A stretch of DNA of 64,000 nt from Ichthyophis bannanicus (GCA_033557465.1 CM066033.1:1302801022-1302865021), one strand, 5' to 3'. Positions 21,441-32,769 are shown, counted from the first letter of the stretch. Made by a program: numbers and translations. The notes: a model not told the origin generated them from the letters alone.

Positions 21441-22423
21441 ATTCATTGTTAAGTGCCGTTGTCGGAGTCGACTCATGGCGACCCTCTGGATAGCTATCCT
21501 AAATTGTGTTCGGTCTTGAGTCAGGCGGCTCATTGTTGACAGACTGGTACCCGTAGCTGCTGTTATTGTGTCGATCCATCTCATTGCTGGCCTTCCTCTT
21601 TTGCGTTGACCTTCTATCTTGCCAAGCATGATGTCTTTCTCTAATGATCTCTCTCTTCGCATGATGTGTCCAAAGTATGAAAGTCGAAGTCTTGTCATCT
21701 GAGCTTCTAAAGAAAACTTAGGTTTGATCTCCTCTAGTACCGACTGGTTTGTTCTTCGGGCAGTCCATGGTATACACAGTATTCGCCGCCAGCACCATAA
21801 TTCAAAGGCATCAATTTTCTTCCTGTCTATCTTTTTCACTGTCCAGCTTTCACATCCATATGATGTTATTGAAAATACCATGGCTTGAACAAGTCAAATC
21901 TTTTTATGGAGAGAGACATCTTTGCTCTTGAGAATCTTATCTAGGTCTTTCGTAGCCATTCTGCCAAGAGCAATGCGTCGTCTGATTTCTTGACTGTTTG
22001 TTGCTTCTTTATTGATAGTTGATCCAAGTAGGTTTAAGTTGTTCACGATTTCAATTTCTTTTCCTTCAGCAATGAACCTGTTGATTATGCCAGTTGTCAT
22101 GATCATTGTCGTCTTTACATTAAGGTGCAGGCCCATTTTGAGACTGTTCTTTGATTGTGAGAAGCAAATGTTTCAGATCATCTTCACTTTCAGCCAGTAA
22201 TGTGGTGGTATCAGCATAGCGAAGGTTGTTGATGAGTCTTCCACCAATCTTCACACCTCTCTTGTCTTCATACAATCCTGCTTCTCTGATTTGTTCTGCA
22301 TATAAATTAAACAGGTAGGGGGAAAGTATGCAGCCTTGTCTTACACCTTTGCTTATTTTAAACCATTCTGTTTCTCCTTCTTCCATTCGAACTGTTGCTT
22401 CTTGATCAATGTACAGATTGTGC
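21441..22423 (-). pseudogene. RTE (BovB-type) LINE RT, minus strand
   Basis: Read from 22423 down: ISKGVRQGCILSPYLFNLYAE (about 22290-22355), GGRLINNLRYADTTTLLAES (about 22190-22255, the YADD box changed to YADT), LNLLGSTINKEATNSQEIRRRI (about 21970-22030), YGCESWTVKKIDRKKIDAFE (about 21800-21865), WCWRRILCIPWTARRTNQSVL and MLGKIEGQRKRGRPAMRWIDTI (about 21560-21630). These are hallmark RTE-clade motifs, close to BovB. Only single frameshifts and stops break it. A plus-strand relative lies at 57535-58385. Confidence 0.88.
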
Positions 22424-22625
22424 AAGAGTTCCTGGAGGAAAAGTCCATATGCCATTATTAAAGAGGAACTGGGGAAATCCACTGCTTACCCCTGGGATAA
22501 GCAGCATGGGAGTCCAGCATCCTGTTTCTAGCCATGGCCAATCCAGATCACAAGTACCTGGCAGGATCCCATGTTACTTACCTCCAGGGATAAGCAGTGG
22601 CTTTCCCCAGGCCTACCTTAATAAG

Positions 22626-24370
22626 GATTTATGAATTTTAACTCCAGGAACATTTTTACGCTGTTTTTACCACATCATCTGGCAAGGAGTTCCAGAGCTT
22701 AACTATATGTTCAGTAAAAAAATTCTATCTAATTTGTTTTAAAGGTACTAATTTGTAACTTCATGGACTGTCCCCTAGTCTTTGCACTTTTATGAAAGAT
22801 TAAACAATAAATTTGTGTTTACCTGTTCCATTCCACTCAGGATTTTAGAGACCTAAACCATCTCTTCTCCAAGCTGAAGAACCCCTAACCTCGTTAGCCT
22901 TTCCTCATACTAGTGTTGTTCCATCCCCTTTGCCATTTTGGTCTTGCTTCTCTGTACCTTTTCTATTTCCATTATACATTTTTTGAGATGTGACCATCAG
23001 AATTGTTCACAATTATTTTTTTATTTATTACATTTTTCTATACCTCCCCTTCCAGAGATCAGGGGTGGTTTACAGGGAACCAAAACATATTACATAGAAC
23101 ATGAGGTAACATTTTACATGATAACCTGACATGAACATTTCCAGGTGAGTTTAAACTATATACAAGTGTTCTTCAACTTGGGCATGCATTGGTTAGGGTC
23201 TGTGAGGCCTGGTTGTCTTCCTTAACATCAGTTGTATTAGGTAATGTGCTGCTGTGTCAGGGAAAGTTTTGAGTTTGGGTGTGAGTTGTCCTCTCTGTAG
23301 AATGCAGAGAAGAGGTGAGTTTTGAGCTGTTTTCTGAACTGTTGGAGGTCTTTGATTTCACGGATGGGTAATGGTAGGAAATTCCAGAGGCTGGGGGCAG
23401 TGTAGGTGAATACTCTGGAGCTGGTGGGTTTTTTCATCTTGAGTATGGAATGTGGGATAGTTAGGGAGTGAAGAGCATTCTCCCTGCGTGATCTGGTGTT
23501 GGTAGGGGTATGGAGAAGAGTTGTGAGGGAGGATGGCGCACTGTTGTTGATGAGCTTGAAAGTTGTCACGAGAAGTTTGTATTTTATCCGGATCCGTATT
23601 GGGAGTCAGTGGAGGTCGTGTAGGAGAGGTGTGACGTGATCATTTACTCGGGCTTTGTAAATTGGTTTTGGCTGTGATGTTTTGTAGTATGTGTAGATTT
23701 TTTGCTGGTAGACCCTGCAACAGGCTGTTGCAGTAGTCAAAGTGTGGGGAAATGATGGCTTGCACAACTGACCAGAAGTCATTTGTTTCGAGGATGGATG
23801 GGTCTTAGTTGTTGTATGGTCTTTAGTTTATATAGGATTGTTCTGTCTGTTTTAGGTGGGGTAGCATGCTGAGTGATGTGTCAAGGATTAGGCCGAGATA
23901 TTTAACCTCTTGCTTGACTGGGAGTGAGATGTCATTAAAGGAGATGGTTTGTGGGAGGGTTATGTTATGGTTCCTTGTGACATAGAGGGTTTCTGTCTTG
24001 TTGAAGTTTATGCTGAGGTGGTTGGATTTCAGCCAGGATTTGGTTTCATTAATGCAGTTGGCCAGGTTATTGTAGGTGGGATTGTTTATATCTATGGGGA
24101 GTGACAACATGATGTCATCTGCATAGATATTAAGGTGCGATCGCACCATGGAGTGATATAGAAGCATTAAGATATTCCTTGCTTTTATTCTCCATTCCTT
24201 TCCTACTAATTTCTAGCATTCTATTTGCCTTTGTGGCTGCCTCTGCATGCTGAGTCATGACGCCTAGATCCTTCTCCTGGGTGGTGACTCCTTAAGGGTA
24301 GTTTGTATGAGGAGGCTCCTACTTTTACGCGATCATTGGGCATTTAAGATTGTTTGTCATTTCTACATGT
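22626..24370 (-). mobile_element. CR1-like LINE, minus strand, split by an L2-like LINE
   Basis: 24370-24136 on the minus strand gives TQEKDLGVMTQHAEAATKANRML-type text, and 23009-22626 continues with the HLKKCIMEIEKVQRSKTKMAKG region and RT C-terminus. The two halves join at the ACTGTGTGCAATTCTGGTCAC-type position known from the plus-strand copies, with the L2-like LINE between. Confidence 0.75.
23010..24135 (-). mobile_element. L2-like LINE 3' half, minus strand
   Basis: The minus-strand reading has YADDIMLSLP (RT catalytic box intact, about 24095-24125), NETKSWLKSNHLSINFNKTE, VKYLGLILDTSLSML (about 23850-23910), PSLWNFLPLPIREI (about 23355-23395) and LKTHLF. The 3' tail is at 23010-23050. 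The low number of lesions suggests moderate age. It is inserted in the CR1 described at 22626-24370. Confidence 0.85.
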
Positions 24371-24384
24371 AAATGGCCTCTAGC

Positions 24385-25213
24385 ACCCAGCATGAAAGTA
24401 CAGTTAGAGCAATATACTTCAAAATCCGGTCACTCAGACATCTTCGTTCCTTATTAGACCCATATGACTTCAGGACAGTATACCAAGCCCTAATCTTACC
24501 TCACTTCGACTTTGCGAATGCCATTCTTCAAGGTCTCCCACAATCTACATTGAATCCACTGCAACTTGCCATGAATGCCGCTGCCAGAGTCCTTTTTGGA
24601 GCATAGAGAAGTGACCACGTAACGCCTATCCTGATGCAGCTCCACTGGCTCCCCATACATGGAAGACTTCTGTTCAAGACCTTGCTTCTCACATTCAAAG
24701 CCATCAATGGCATCACTTCCTCTTCACTAATTGACCTCATTCAGTCCATCCTGCCTAACCGAACAAGAAGATCCACATCCACAAACACTCTAGTAATTCC
24801 AAAGGCATCAACAAAATGCACATTAACAACTTCAAACAGGGCTTTCAGTCTCTATGCTCCAAAATGTTGGAACACATTACCACCAGGTATCCGCGCTGTC
24901 ACCGATCTAGCGCAATTCAGAAAAACACTCAAATTCCACTTATTCCTCCATTACTACCAGATTACCCAGACACCAACTTAAGTACACCTCTTCGATATTA
25001 GCCTACCTTTTAAGATAGTATCCTAATCTGTAGTACAAAGCTTACTGTACATATGTTAATAGTTCAAGTTCATATTTCCCTATGTTATCCAAGTTGATTT
25101 TCCTGTTCTATGTAAAAACCAAACAGCTTATGTTATGGTCCTTTGTTTTATGTAAACCGCGCTGATGCTAAATAGTGCGGTATATAAGAGATTGTAATAA
25201 ATAAATAAATAAA
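24385..25213 (+). mobile_element. L2-like LINE, 5'-truncated
   Basis: RAIYFKIRSLRHLRSLLDPY (about 24406-24465), LPHFDFANAILQGLP, QLAMNAAARVLFGA with one stop at 24604-24606, LHWLPIHGRLLFKTLL and CWNTLPPGIRAVTDLAQFRK, ending at 24981. The 3' UTR has a stem-loop (25156-25163 with 25174-25181) followed by (AAATA)n to 25213. It is the same family as 25446-26860. Confidence 0.88.
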
Positions 25214-25445
25214 ATACACACGGTGTGTACTTTCCCTGTGGGCATGCACGGAGGTGGAGATGCAACTCTATGTGTTGATTATAGAATACTTGCAGAATGT
25301 CGCTGCAGTAGTTTATACCTGCTCTAGGGCTGGTATGAACACCACTTATTCTCGTCTTTTATAAAGAAAAGTACTGTAGATGCCTACTTTTCTTTATAAA
25401 ATAGGCTTTAAAAGGGTGTGTTTTGCCTGCCTTAAGCTAGGCGCT
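25214..25445. mobile_element. Unclassified DNA-repeat fragment shared with 58502-60452
   Basis: The text TGTGGGCATGCACGGAGGTGG and TTTATAAAATAGGCTTTAAAAGG recurs in modified form around the Penelope element at 58502-58760 and 60350-60452. It lacks the left terminal repeat seen there. Probably a non-autonomous DNA transposon fragment. Confidence 0.5.
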
Positions 25446-26860
25446 CGCACTAATCTTCCTTGATATATCAGCAGCGTTTGACTCCGTAGACCACCTGCAG
25501 CTTCTCACCCGGCTACATGAGAAGGGAATCCGAGATCAAGCGTGGGACTGGTGTAAATCCTACCTCGAAGGCAGATGTCAACAAGTCCGGATTCAAAGCA
25601 CCACCTCTGAACCTTTCCAACAGCACCAAGGTGTACCCCAAGGATCCTCCCTCTCCGCGTTGCTCTTTAACATCTATATGCAACCAATCTGTGACATCGC
25701 CCGTTCATTTGGCATATCGTGTCTTATGTATGCCGATGATGTCCTGCTATTCACACCCATTGCCATCAATTGTCCCGACTATACAGTGCTAGTTGACTGC
25801 TTCAACACAATAACTGACTGGCTACTCACTCAGAACCTCCGGATAAACTTCAAGAAAACGGAAGTACTAATGATCACAAGGAATAAAGCCTTCTCTCCGC
25901 CACCAACACTCAAAGTCAGAGACGCGGAACTTCCAATCAAATCCAACATACGATATCTCGGGGTAATTCTTGATCAACAACTCAACTTCAAGGAACATAT
26001 CAAACGCACTGTCAAGACCATCTATTTCAAGATAAAAACCCTACGGCATCTTAGGCCCATGATGGAATCCGCGGATTTCCGCACCATCTTCCAGGCACTA
26101 GTCACACCGCACTTCGACTATGCCAACATAGTTCTACATGGCCTTCCAAAGAGCTCCCTCAAACCATTACAGCTAGCCATGAATGCGGCAGCCCGTGTGC
26201 TCTACGGAACCTCAAGGGTCGACCACATCTCCCCCATTCTAAAGGAACTACACTGGCTTCCCATAAGCAGTAGAATCCTGTACAAAACCCTCCTCATTAC
26301 CTTCAAGGCCTTCAACATGATAGCTCCCCCATCCATTTCCGACCTCATAACGCGTTCTCCAGACAACAGATCCAGGAGATCCCAGGCTGCCAACATGCTA
26401 CTTATACCAATTGAATCCGCAAAACTCAACCAGATCACCACCAATAGGGCTTTCAGGAACTATGCCCCCGTATGCTGGAACAAACTCCCCCCACACATTA
26501 GAGCTATTAGAGACCTTATTCAATTTAGAAAAGCCCTCAAACACCACCTTTTTCTCTTACATTATACCCATCCCGATACCCCATTACCTCCCACACCCCC
26601 CACTATATCATACAGCCGCTACATGATGTAAAACACTGTAATCATACCTAATATGTAATACAACCGATTTGTACATAGTTTCCTAAGTTTGCTATAAACT
26701 TGAATGTAAATAGTTCCCCAAGTTCTCCTCCATGTTAACCCCCCGTTTTATGTAAACGACGGCCAATGTATCTGGTCAAGTGTTCTATTGTTTTGATGTA
26801 AACCGCGCTGATGACAAATAGCGCGGTATATAAGAAATGTTAAATAAATAAATAAAATTA
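25446..26860 (+). mobile_element. L2-like LINE with nearly intact RT
   Basis: This is a 5'-truncated copy spanning RT from the FLDISAAFDSVDH motif to the C-terminus, then a 3' UTR with a perfect 8-bp stem-loop (26802-26809 with 26820-26827) and (AAATA)n ending at about 26858. It is the least decayed LINE in the window. Confidence 0.9.
25450..26631 (+). CDS. L2-like reverse transcriptase C-terminal two-thirds, open frame
   Basis: The frame is continuous from about 25450 to the TAA after 26628, with no stop or frameshift; the true N-terminus is lost by 5' truncation and the first ATG is only internal. Motifs: FLDISAAFDSVDH (25456-25494), HQGVPQGSSLSALLFNIYMQP (about 25625-25685), LMYADDVLLFTP (catalytic YADD, about 25725-25760), LRINFKKTEVLMITRNK, IRYLGVILDQQLNF (about 25945-25990), VTPHFDYANIVLHGLP, LHWLPISSRILYKTLL and CWNKLPPHIRAIRDLIQFRK. 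In LINEs this enzyme copies element RNA at the nicked target. An endonuclease is absent, so this copy is not autonomous. Confidence 0.88.
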   Translation, partial: LIFLDISAAFDSVDHLQLLTRLHEKGIRDQAWDWCKSYLEGRCQQVRIQSTTSEPFQQHQGVPQGSSLSALLFNIYMQPICDIARSFGISCLMYADDVLLFTPIAINCPDYTVLVDCFNTITDWLLTQNLRINFKKTEVLMITRNKAFSPPPTLKVRDAELPIKSNIRYLGVILDQQLNFKEHIKRTVKTIYFKIKTLRHLRPMMESADFRTIFQALVTPHFDYANIVLHGLPKSSLKPLQLAMNAAARVLYGTSRVDHISPILKELHWLPISSRILYKTLLITFKAFNMIAPPSISDLITRSPDNRSRRSQAANMLLIPIESAKLNQITTNRAFRNYAPVCWNKLPPHIRAIRDLIQFRKALKHHLFLLHYTHPDTPLPPTPPTISYSRYMM

Positions 26861-26930
26861 TTCTCATGTTATAAAATTATCCTTGTGTAGCTATAATTTG
26901 GTTATTCTTCCTTTTGTATAACACTTTGCA

Positions 26931-27062
26931 TTCCTTTTCGGTCATCCAGTTTAGTCTGATACTTCTGGGTAGTGCACCTCCTCCTGCAGCCCGGAGACTG
27001 GGCATGTCCAAAAACGCGACATCACTGCATGTAGCTCCTCTGCTCTCCCAGCAATCCCCAGT
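26931..27062 (+). repeat. DIRS C left inverted terminal repeat
   Basis: Inverted partner of 33090-33250. The first bases TTCCTTTTCGGTCATCCAG also appear reverse-complemented in the internal complementary region. Confidence 0.88.
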
Positions 27063-27945
27063 GTGTCCAGTCTCCAGACAGCAGGAGGACGTGTGAGCCT
27101 AGTGTTGGGCTCACTTTAGGACTAGATCAGGAGCATTTGGATAGCCACTCCTTGATTTTATTTACTTTCAGGCTGTTTCTTGATTCTTATTCATTTTGGT
27201 TCTGCGTCTTAAAAAAAAAAAAAAAAAAGACGGGAGTGAAACTTTCTTCTGCCGGCCCCTGCTGGTGTGAGTGTACTCGCTTTCCTCACAGCATAGATAT
27301 CTCCATCCTTGCCAGTTCGGGGGAGAGCTCTATAGTCAGCAGCGGGGCGCTGCTTTGACTTTCGCTGGCCTGACTCCTGGATTCAGCTGCAGCAGAAGGC
27401 TGACAAGCCGGTTGTTTTGTCCGACAGCTCATCGCTTGCCCTGGAGGAAGCGGAGCCGCGGACACTAGTACCCCGCGATCTCCTTCCTGGCAGTTCTGCA
27501 GAGAGGCAGGTAAGCGAGGGGGGAGCTGGCAGGCATAGCGACGGCTAAATTCATGCCATTTCTGTGGAGCACCGGTGCGTTTTTGACACCATTTCCTGCA
27601 CTCTGTCAGCGGCGGCCATTTTGGCCTCGTGGGAGCCGCGTGCAAGCAGATAGCAAGGCTGCGGGCAGCGAAGTAACACTGGGAAAGCTGTTATCTCGAC
27701 CAGCTCGCCTTAGGTATCTTTAGGTTTTTTGTTTTCATGGCGTTTTATCTTTATTTTTCTCTCCAGTTATGCCCTTGGGCCTGGGGGATTGTTCTAGGGG
27801 CAAATTTTTGTTACCCTTCCTTCTAATTAAAAGAAAGGTATTTGGGCAATCTCTGACAGTTAAAAAAATAAATAAATAAATAAAGACATCTCGTTGGGGG
27901 AAAAAAAAGAAACCTTGTTTTTTTTGTCCCCTTGGAGGAGCTTTT

Positions 27946-29518
27946 ATGGCGGCACGCCTTCAGTGTGTGGTGTGTGGCTGCCGTAGGGGGGCGATTGTGG
28001 AGTCCGGCATCTGCCGGGGGTGTACGGCAGTGTCTGCCTCTTTAGAACATCAGCTGGAAGTTCAGCCGTCCGAGGTTCAAGCCTTGGCACCTATGGCGGA
28101 GGGGAGCCCTCTGTCTGAATCTCAGCAAATGCCCGTACAGGGTCCCCTGGAGGGACACAGTTTGCCTCCTCTGTCAGGGGGAGCGGAACAGCAACTCAGT
28201 GATTTTTCTCCAGATTTTCTTAATTATGCATCGGGCATTCTGTATGCGGCGGCAGGGTAGAGTTCCTGATTCCTTGATGGTGTCCACGCCGTCTCCGCAA
28301 ATGTCGGCGGCGGAGTTGAGCGGTGGTTCCCTGCGACCAGCTAAGAGAGTCAAAGTTCGGGATCTTTCGCCTCCTGAGGCCGAGTGGCATGACTCCGAGG
28401 AGCGTGAGGCGGAGCTAGAGGCCGGTGTGGAAGAGTTAGAGGAAGGGGAGATTCCGGAACCAGAGGATCACATGAAGATTATTAGGTTGTTCCGGAGAGA
28501 GGAATTGGTGCCGCTTATAACAGTCTCTCCACACACTGAAATTAACGGCGGAACAACCAGCGGAGGATGAAGGTGAGGAAGACCCGATTATTCAGGCGGT
28601 GAGACAATCCCAGGTGTTTTTTCCCGTCCATCGGGTAGCTGACCGAATGATTCAGGATGAATGGGATCTCCCTGAAGCGGGCCTCAAGGGCATTAGGACC
28701 ATGTATCGATTGTATCCTTTGGCTGATAAGGACAAAGAGAAGTTTCGTTATTTATTTATTTACATTCTCTTATATACCGCGCTATTCTGCATCAGTGCGG
28801 TTTACATTGAACAAACTGAAATTACATTGAACAGGGCATTCGTCACCGAAGGTTGATGCTGCAGTCTCGGCGGTAACGAAGCAGACCACCATTCCGGTGG
28901 AGGGCAGCGCTGCGCTAAAGGATGCACAGGATAGGAAGGTGGATGGTTTGTTGAAGCAGTCCTTTGAAGCGGATGCCCTGTCGCTACAAGCGTCTATCTG
29001 TGGGGCTTGGGTGGCTGAGGCTTGTCTTAGATGGACTCGGGGGTTGTGCCGGGTTGCGCAACTGGAGCCCGAGGGGCTGCGGGAGTCTGGAGTCCGGGGC
29101 GGCTTAATTGTCCGATGTGCATTACGATCTGATCAGGGCCCTAGCTAATAGTATGGCGTCCTTGGTGGCTGCTCGCAGGTCCCTTTGGTTGAGGAATTGG
29201 GCGGCGGACGGATCTTCTAAAGCGCAGCTCAGTAAACTGCCGTTTAGGGGAACCCTGTTTGGTGAGGATCTAGATAAATTGGTAAAGGATTTGGGGGAGT
29301 CTAAGAGAGGTAGACTCCCGGAAGATAAGCCTAAGCAGGGCAGGTCCTCGCAGTCATTTCGAGGACAGTTCCATGACTTCAGGAGGTTTCGATCTTCTCG
29401 GTTGGGGGGTTTCCAACGGGGTCGATTTGCTCCACGAACGCAGGGATTTCAGAGGTTTTGGGGAGGCGGTAGAGGTTTTGCGACTGCTTCCTCAGCTCCC
29501 GCCAGAAAGTCACAATGA
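27946..29518 (+). pseudogene. DIRS C gag-like protein, frameshifted
   Basis: The start MAARLQCVVCGCRRGAIVES at 27946 is followed by GICRGC, giving a CxxC...CxxC zinc-binding N-terminus (residues 7-27). After frame changes near 28250 and 28570 come a Glu-rich segment and the FHRVADRMIQDEWDLPE-type region (about 28626-28680). A 95-bp SINE tail interrupts at 28748-28842. It resumes with DAAVSAVTKQTTIPVEG, LIRALANSMASLVAARRSLW (about 29130-29190), LRNWAADGSSKAQLSKLPFR and an Arg/Gly/Phe-rich C-terminus ending at 29518. The C-terminal RG-rich tail suggests nucleic-acid binding. This layout is typical of DIRS1-like gag. Confidence 0.8.
28748..28842 (-). mobile_element. 5'-truncated SINE/LINE tail inside DIRS C gag
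   Basis: TTATTTATTTATTTACATTC then the TATACCGCGCTATTCTGCATC hairpin tail. Nearly identical to the tail of the SINE at 44883-44975. The flanking TTTCG/ATTCG may be a short TSD. Confidence 0.75.
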
Positions 29519-31349
29519 AGTGCGGCGGGCTCTGGTCGGAAGTCAACCGATAGGTGGGAGGCTTCGGGCCTTTCTTCTGGCTTGGGCCCAAATAACAACA
29601 GATCAGTGGGTATTGGAGATAATTCGCGACGGCCATGCATTGGAGTTCGCCCAGCCTGTACGGGATTCCTTTGTCCTCTCTCCCTGCAGAGGACAAAAGA
29701 AAACCTTGGCAATCCGGCAGACGCTAGACCGGTTATTGCAGATGGAGAGGGAGGAGTGGCCTAGTGGTTGGGGCAAGGTACTACAGGCCGGAAGGTCGGT
29801 GGTTCAAATTCCACTAGAGGACAGCAACCTTGGGCCGGAAGGACTGGGCTTTCTAGTCCCACAGGTGCTCCTTGTGGTCTTGGCAAGCCACTTAACCCTC
29901 CACTGCCCATGTTCCCTGTAAGTATTAGTGTATGTGTCTCATATCCCCTCATGTTAAATGTATCCCCCAACCGCTTTGACCCGGTGAAAAGCGGGATATA
30001 AATGCAGCTAAATAAATAAATGGAGGCGGTCGGTCCCATGCCCGCGAGCAACTGCGGCAGAGGTCGATACTCCATCTATTTCATAGTTCCAAAAAAGGAT
30101 GGTTCAGTGCGACCCATATTGGATCTAAAAGGAGTGAACTGGAGTCTCTGCGTATCGCATTTCAGGATGGAGACCTTGCGGTCCGTCATTGTCGCAGTGA
30201 GATGAGGGGAGTACTTAACATCTCTCGATCTAACGGAAGCATATCTGCATATTCCAATCAGAGAAGGCCATCGCAGATATCTTCGCTTTGCTCTGCTGTG
30301 GGGGCATTACCAGTTCCAGGCCTTGCCCTTTGGCCTCGCGACGGCACCACAAACCTTTACCAAGATTATGGTGGTGATGGTGGCGGCGTTACGCAAGGAT
30401 GGAATCCTGGTCCACCCATATCTTGACGATTGGTTGATTCGGGCGAAGTCCGAAGCAGAGAGCATTCAGGTTACAAGCAAGGTGGTGAAATTTCTAGAGG
30501 GGCTCGGCTGGGTGGTCAATATGGCAAAGAGTCACCTAGTACCTTCTCAGGACCTCGAGTATCTGGGGGTGCGGTTCGACACTCGAGTGGGGAGAGTGTT
30601 TCTGCCATCCCGGCGCATGCAGGGCTTAATGGCATTGATTCGGCGATTCCGGGGGTCTCCAGCTCCATCGGCCTGGAGTTACCTGCAGGTTCTGGGAACC
30701 ATGGCGGCGACATTAGTCAGTGCCCTGGGCCAGGTTTCATATGCGTCTGTTGCAGGGGGCGTTACTTCGCCGCTGGTCCCACCAGGAGGACTCGCTAAAC
30801 GCCAGGCTTCTTTCTCCTGCCAAGGTCAAAAGATCGCTTCGGTGGTGGCTGCTTCCCAGGTCGTTGATCTCGGGGATGAGTCTGGAGCAGCCAGACTGGC
30901 TTCCGCTGTTGACAGATGCAAGTCTAGCGGGCTGAGGGGTTCATTGCGGGGAGCTCTTCACGCAGAGGTTTTGGTCGATCCACAGATTGGAACTTCGCGC
31001 AGTGACACTGGCGCTTCAGGCATTCGAGTCCACCGTGACAGGAAGAGCGATACGGGTGCTGTCCGACAACTCGACGACCGTGGCCTACATCAGTCGTCAG
31101 GGCAGCATGGGAAGTCGGCCCATGGAAACCGAGGCCGAAGAGCTCTTTCAGTGGGTGGATCTCGACTGTTGGCGCTGTCAGCAGCGCACATTGCAGGAAA
31201 AGACAGTGACAGCGGACTTTCTCAGCAGAGTGCAGGTGGATGCTGGGGAGTGGGAGTTATATCATGAGATCTTTGCGCAGATAGTCCACAGATGGGGGTC
31301 GCCGGTAATGGACCTCATGGCGACCTTCCGGTCAGCAAAGGCAAGTTGA
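29519..31349 (+). pseudogene. DIRS C reverse transcriptase - RNase H
   Basis: The reading frame enters upstream, overlapping the end of gag (frame open from 29373). LRAFLLAWAQITTDQWVLEII is the conserved N-terminal signature of DIRS RT. After the SINE (29748-30019) come YSIYFIVPKKDGSVRPILDL (about 30070-30130), an in-frame TGA at 30203-30205, SLDLTEAYLHIPI (about 30220-30260), LPFGLATAPQTFTKIM and the catalytic HPYLDDWLI (about 30413-30440), then EYLGVRFDT. A frameshift near 30710 precedes the RNase H part: LLTDASLAG (about 30909-30935), the MELRAVTLAL helix and VLSDNSTTVAYISRQG (31056-31105), ending DLMATFRSAKAS at 31349. RT copies the element RNA; RNase H removes the template. Confidence 0.88.
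29748..30019 (+). mobile_element. tRNA-derived SINE inside the DIRS C RT gene
   Basis: 272 bp: A-box-like TGGCCTAGTGGTTGGGGCA, B-box GGTTCAAATTCC, the common body, then a tail with a 7-bp stem (29971-29977 with 29988-29994) and AAATAAATAAA. It is flanked by ATGGAG at 29742-29747 and 30020-30025, a plausible 6-bp TSD. The RT frame is otherwise continuous across it. Confidence 0.9.
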
Positions 31350-31516
31350 TTTTTCAGCAGACGTCGAGAAAGGATGTCAGAAGGGATCAACGCCCTGATG
31401 CAACCTTGGCCGACGTCGAGTCTTCTCTATGTGTGAGCGCTGATCGGCAGAGTGGTGCAAAGAATTGAAGCGCATCGGGGGAGAGTGTTGGTGGCTCCGT
31501 ACTGGCCGAGACATCC

Positions 31517-32769
31517 ATGGTATGCAGATCTGGTTCGTCTTCTCAGCGAACATCCGTGGAGATTACCGGCGTCAGAGAATCTATTGCAGCAGGGTCTGCT
31601 CCGAATGCCTCAGGTGGATCGATTCTCGCTTACAGTCTGGCCATTGAGCAGGCAAGGCTGAAGAAGAGCGGTTATTCAGCAGCGGTAATATCAACGTTGC
31701 TCAAAGCACGGAAGAGGTCTACATCTTTGGTATATATTCATATATGGCGGATATTTGAGGATTGGTGTTCCAGGGAGCGGATCCGGGTGGCGAAGGCGTC
31801 TGTTCCGGTGGTGCTCAGCTTTTTGCAGGGCGGTTTTGAGAAGGGTCTGGCTGTTAGTTCCTTACAGGTCCAGTTGGCAGCGTTGGCATGCTATAGGGGC
31901 AAAGTGCAGGGGGTGGCGCTTGGGGCGCACCTGGATGTGCTGCGTTTTCTGAAGGCTGTAACCAACCTTCGCCCATCTCGTAGAGTCATAGTTCCTTCGT
32001 GGGATCTCAATTTGGTTTTGGGGTCCTTAGCGAAGGAGCCCTTTGAGCAGTTGTGTAGGGCATCGGTGAAGGACTTAACGCTGAAGACAGTATTTTTGGT
32101 AGCCATTTGCTCGGCTAGGTGGATTTCGGAGCGCCAAGCTTTATCTTGTCGAGAGCCGTTTTTGGCCTTTTATGAGGACAAGGTGGTGCTACGGCCTGTT
32201 CCTCCTTTCTTACCAAAGGTGGTCTGTCTGTTTCATTTGCATCAGATGGTGTCTTTGCCAGTCCTAGGCTCGTTAAAAGACAGGCGGATCGCTGTTTGCG
32301 GCGGTTGGACTTGAAGCGTGTGTTACAGCAGTATTTAAAGGTATCAGAGGCTTTTTGTAAGTCAGAGCGGTTATTTGTCTTGTTTGGCGGTAGCTGCAAA
32401 GGTGAAGCGGCGGCTAAGACGTCTATTTCTCGGTGGATTAGAGAAGCTATTGCTTCTGCTTATCTCTTGGAGGGCAGAGTGGCACCGGCAGGTTTGTGGG
32501 CTCATTCCACCAGGGCACAGGCTGCGTCGTGGGCAGAACACAGCTTGGTTCCTCTGGTGGAAATTTGTAAAGCGGCCTCTTGGTCGTCTCTTCATACTTT
32601 CAGCAAGCATTACCGATTTGGATGTGCTTTCAGCGCAGGATGCTGGTTTCGGTTCGGCGGTGTTGCAGGCCGGTTGGAAAGGTCCCTCCCAATAGTTACT
32701 GCTCTATTACATCCCAGAAGACTAAACTGGATGACCGAAAAGGAAATGGAAATTACACTTAACTGGTAA
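31517..32769 (+). pseudogene. DIRS C tyrosine recombinase, one frameshift
   Basis: The SAM-like N-terminal domain runs from ARLKKSGYSAAVISTLLKARK (about 31650-31710) through VYIHIWRIFEDWC and FLQGGFEKGLAVSSLQVQLAAL. The catalytic domain holds LKDLTLKTVFLVAICSARW-type text with the Arg of ARWISERQALSCRE (about 32115-32155). After a frameshift near 32285 comes WAHSTRAQAASWAE (H-x-x-R box, about 32499-32540) and EICKAASWSSLHTFSKHYR with the nucleophilic Tyr (about 32560-32615). The order R...HxxR...Y is that of phage-integrase-type recombinases. It integrates circular cDNA without producing a TSD. The C-terminus overlaps the internal complementary region. Confidence 0.88.

Larger units (their letters stand above)
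20650..22625 (+). mobile_element. CR1-like LINE split by a SINE and an RTE element
   Basis: The segments 20690-20954, 21236-21440 and 22424-22625 are colinear with the CR1 at 12410-13180: LKPSMQCAVTAKRASRMLGI, then GLFNLEKRRRG..., then the TTCCTGGAGG 3' UTR. About 70 bp of CR1 is missing at the RTE insertion. Confidence 0.8.

Noticed and set aside
29748..29830. A tRNA gene
   Set aside because: A and B boxes are present, but the cloverleaf is not, and the segment continues into a SINE body and tail repeated elsewhere in the window.
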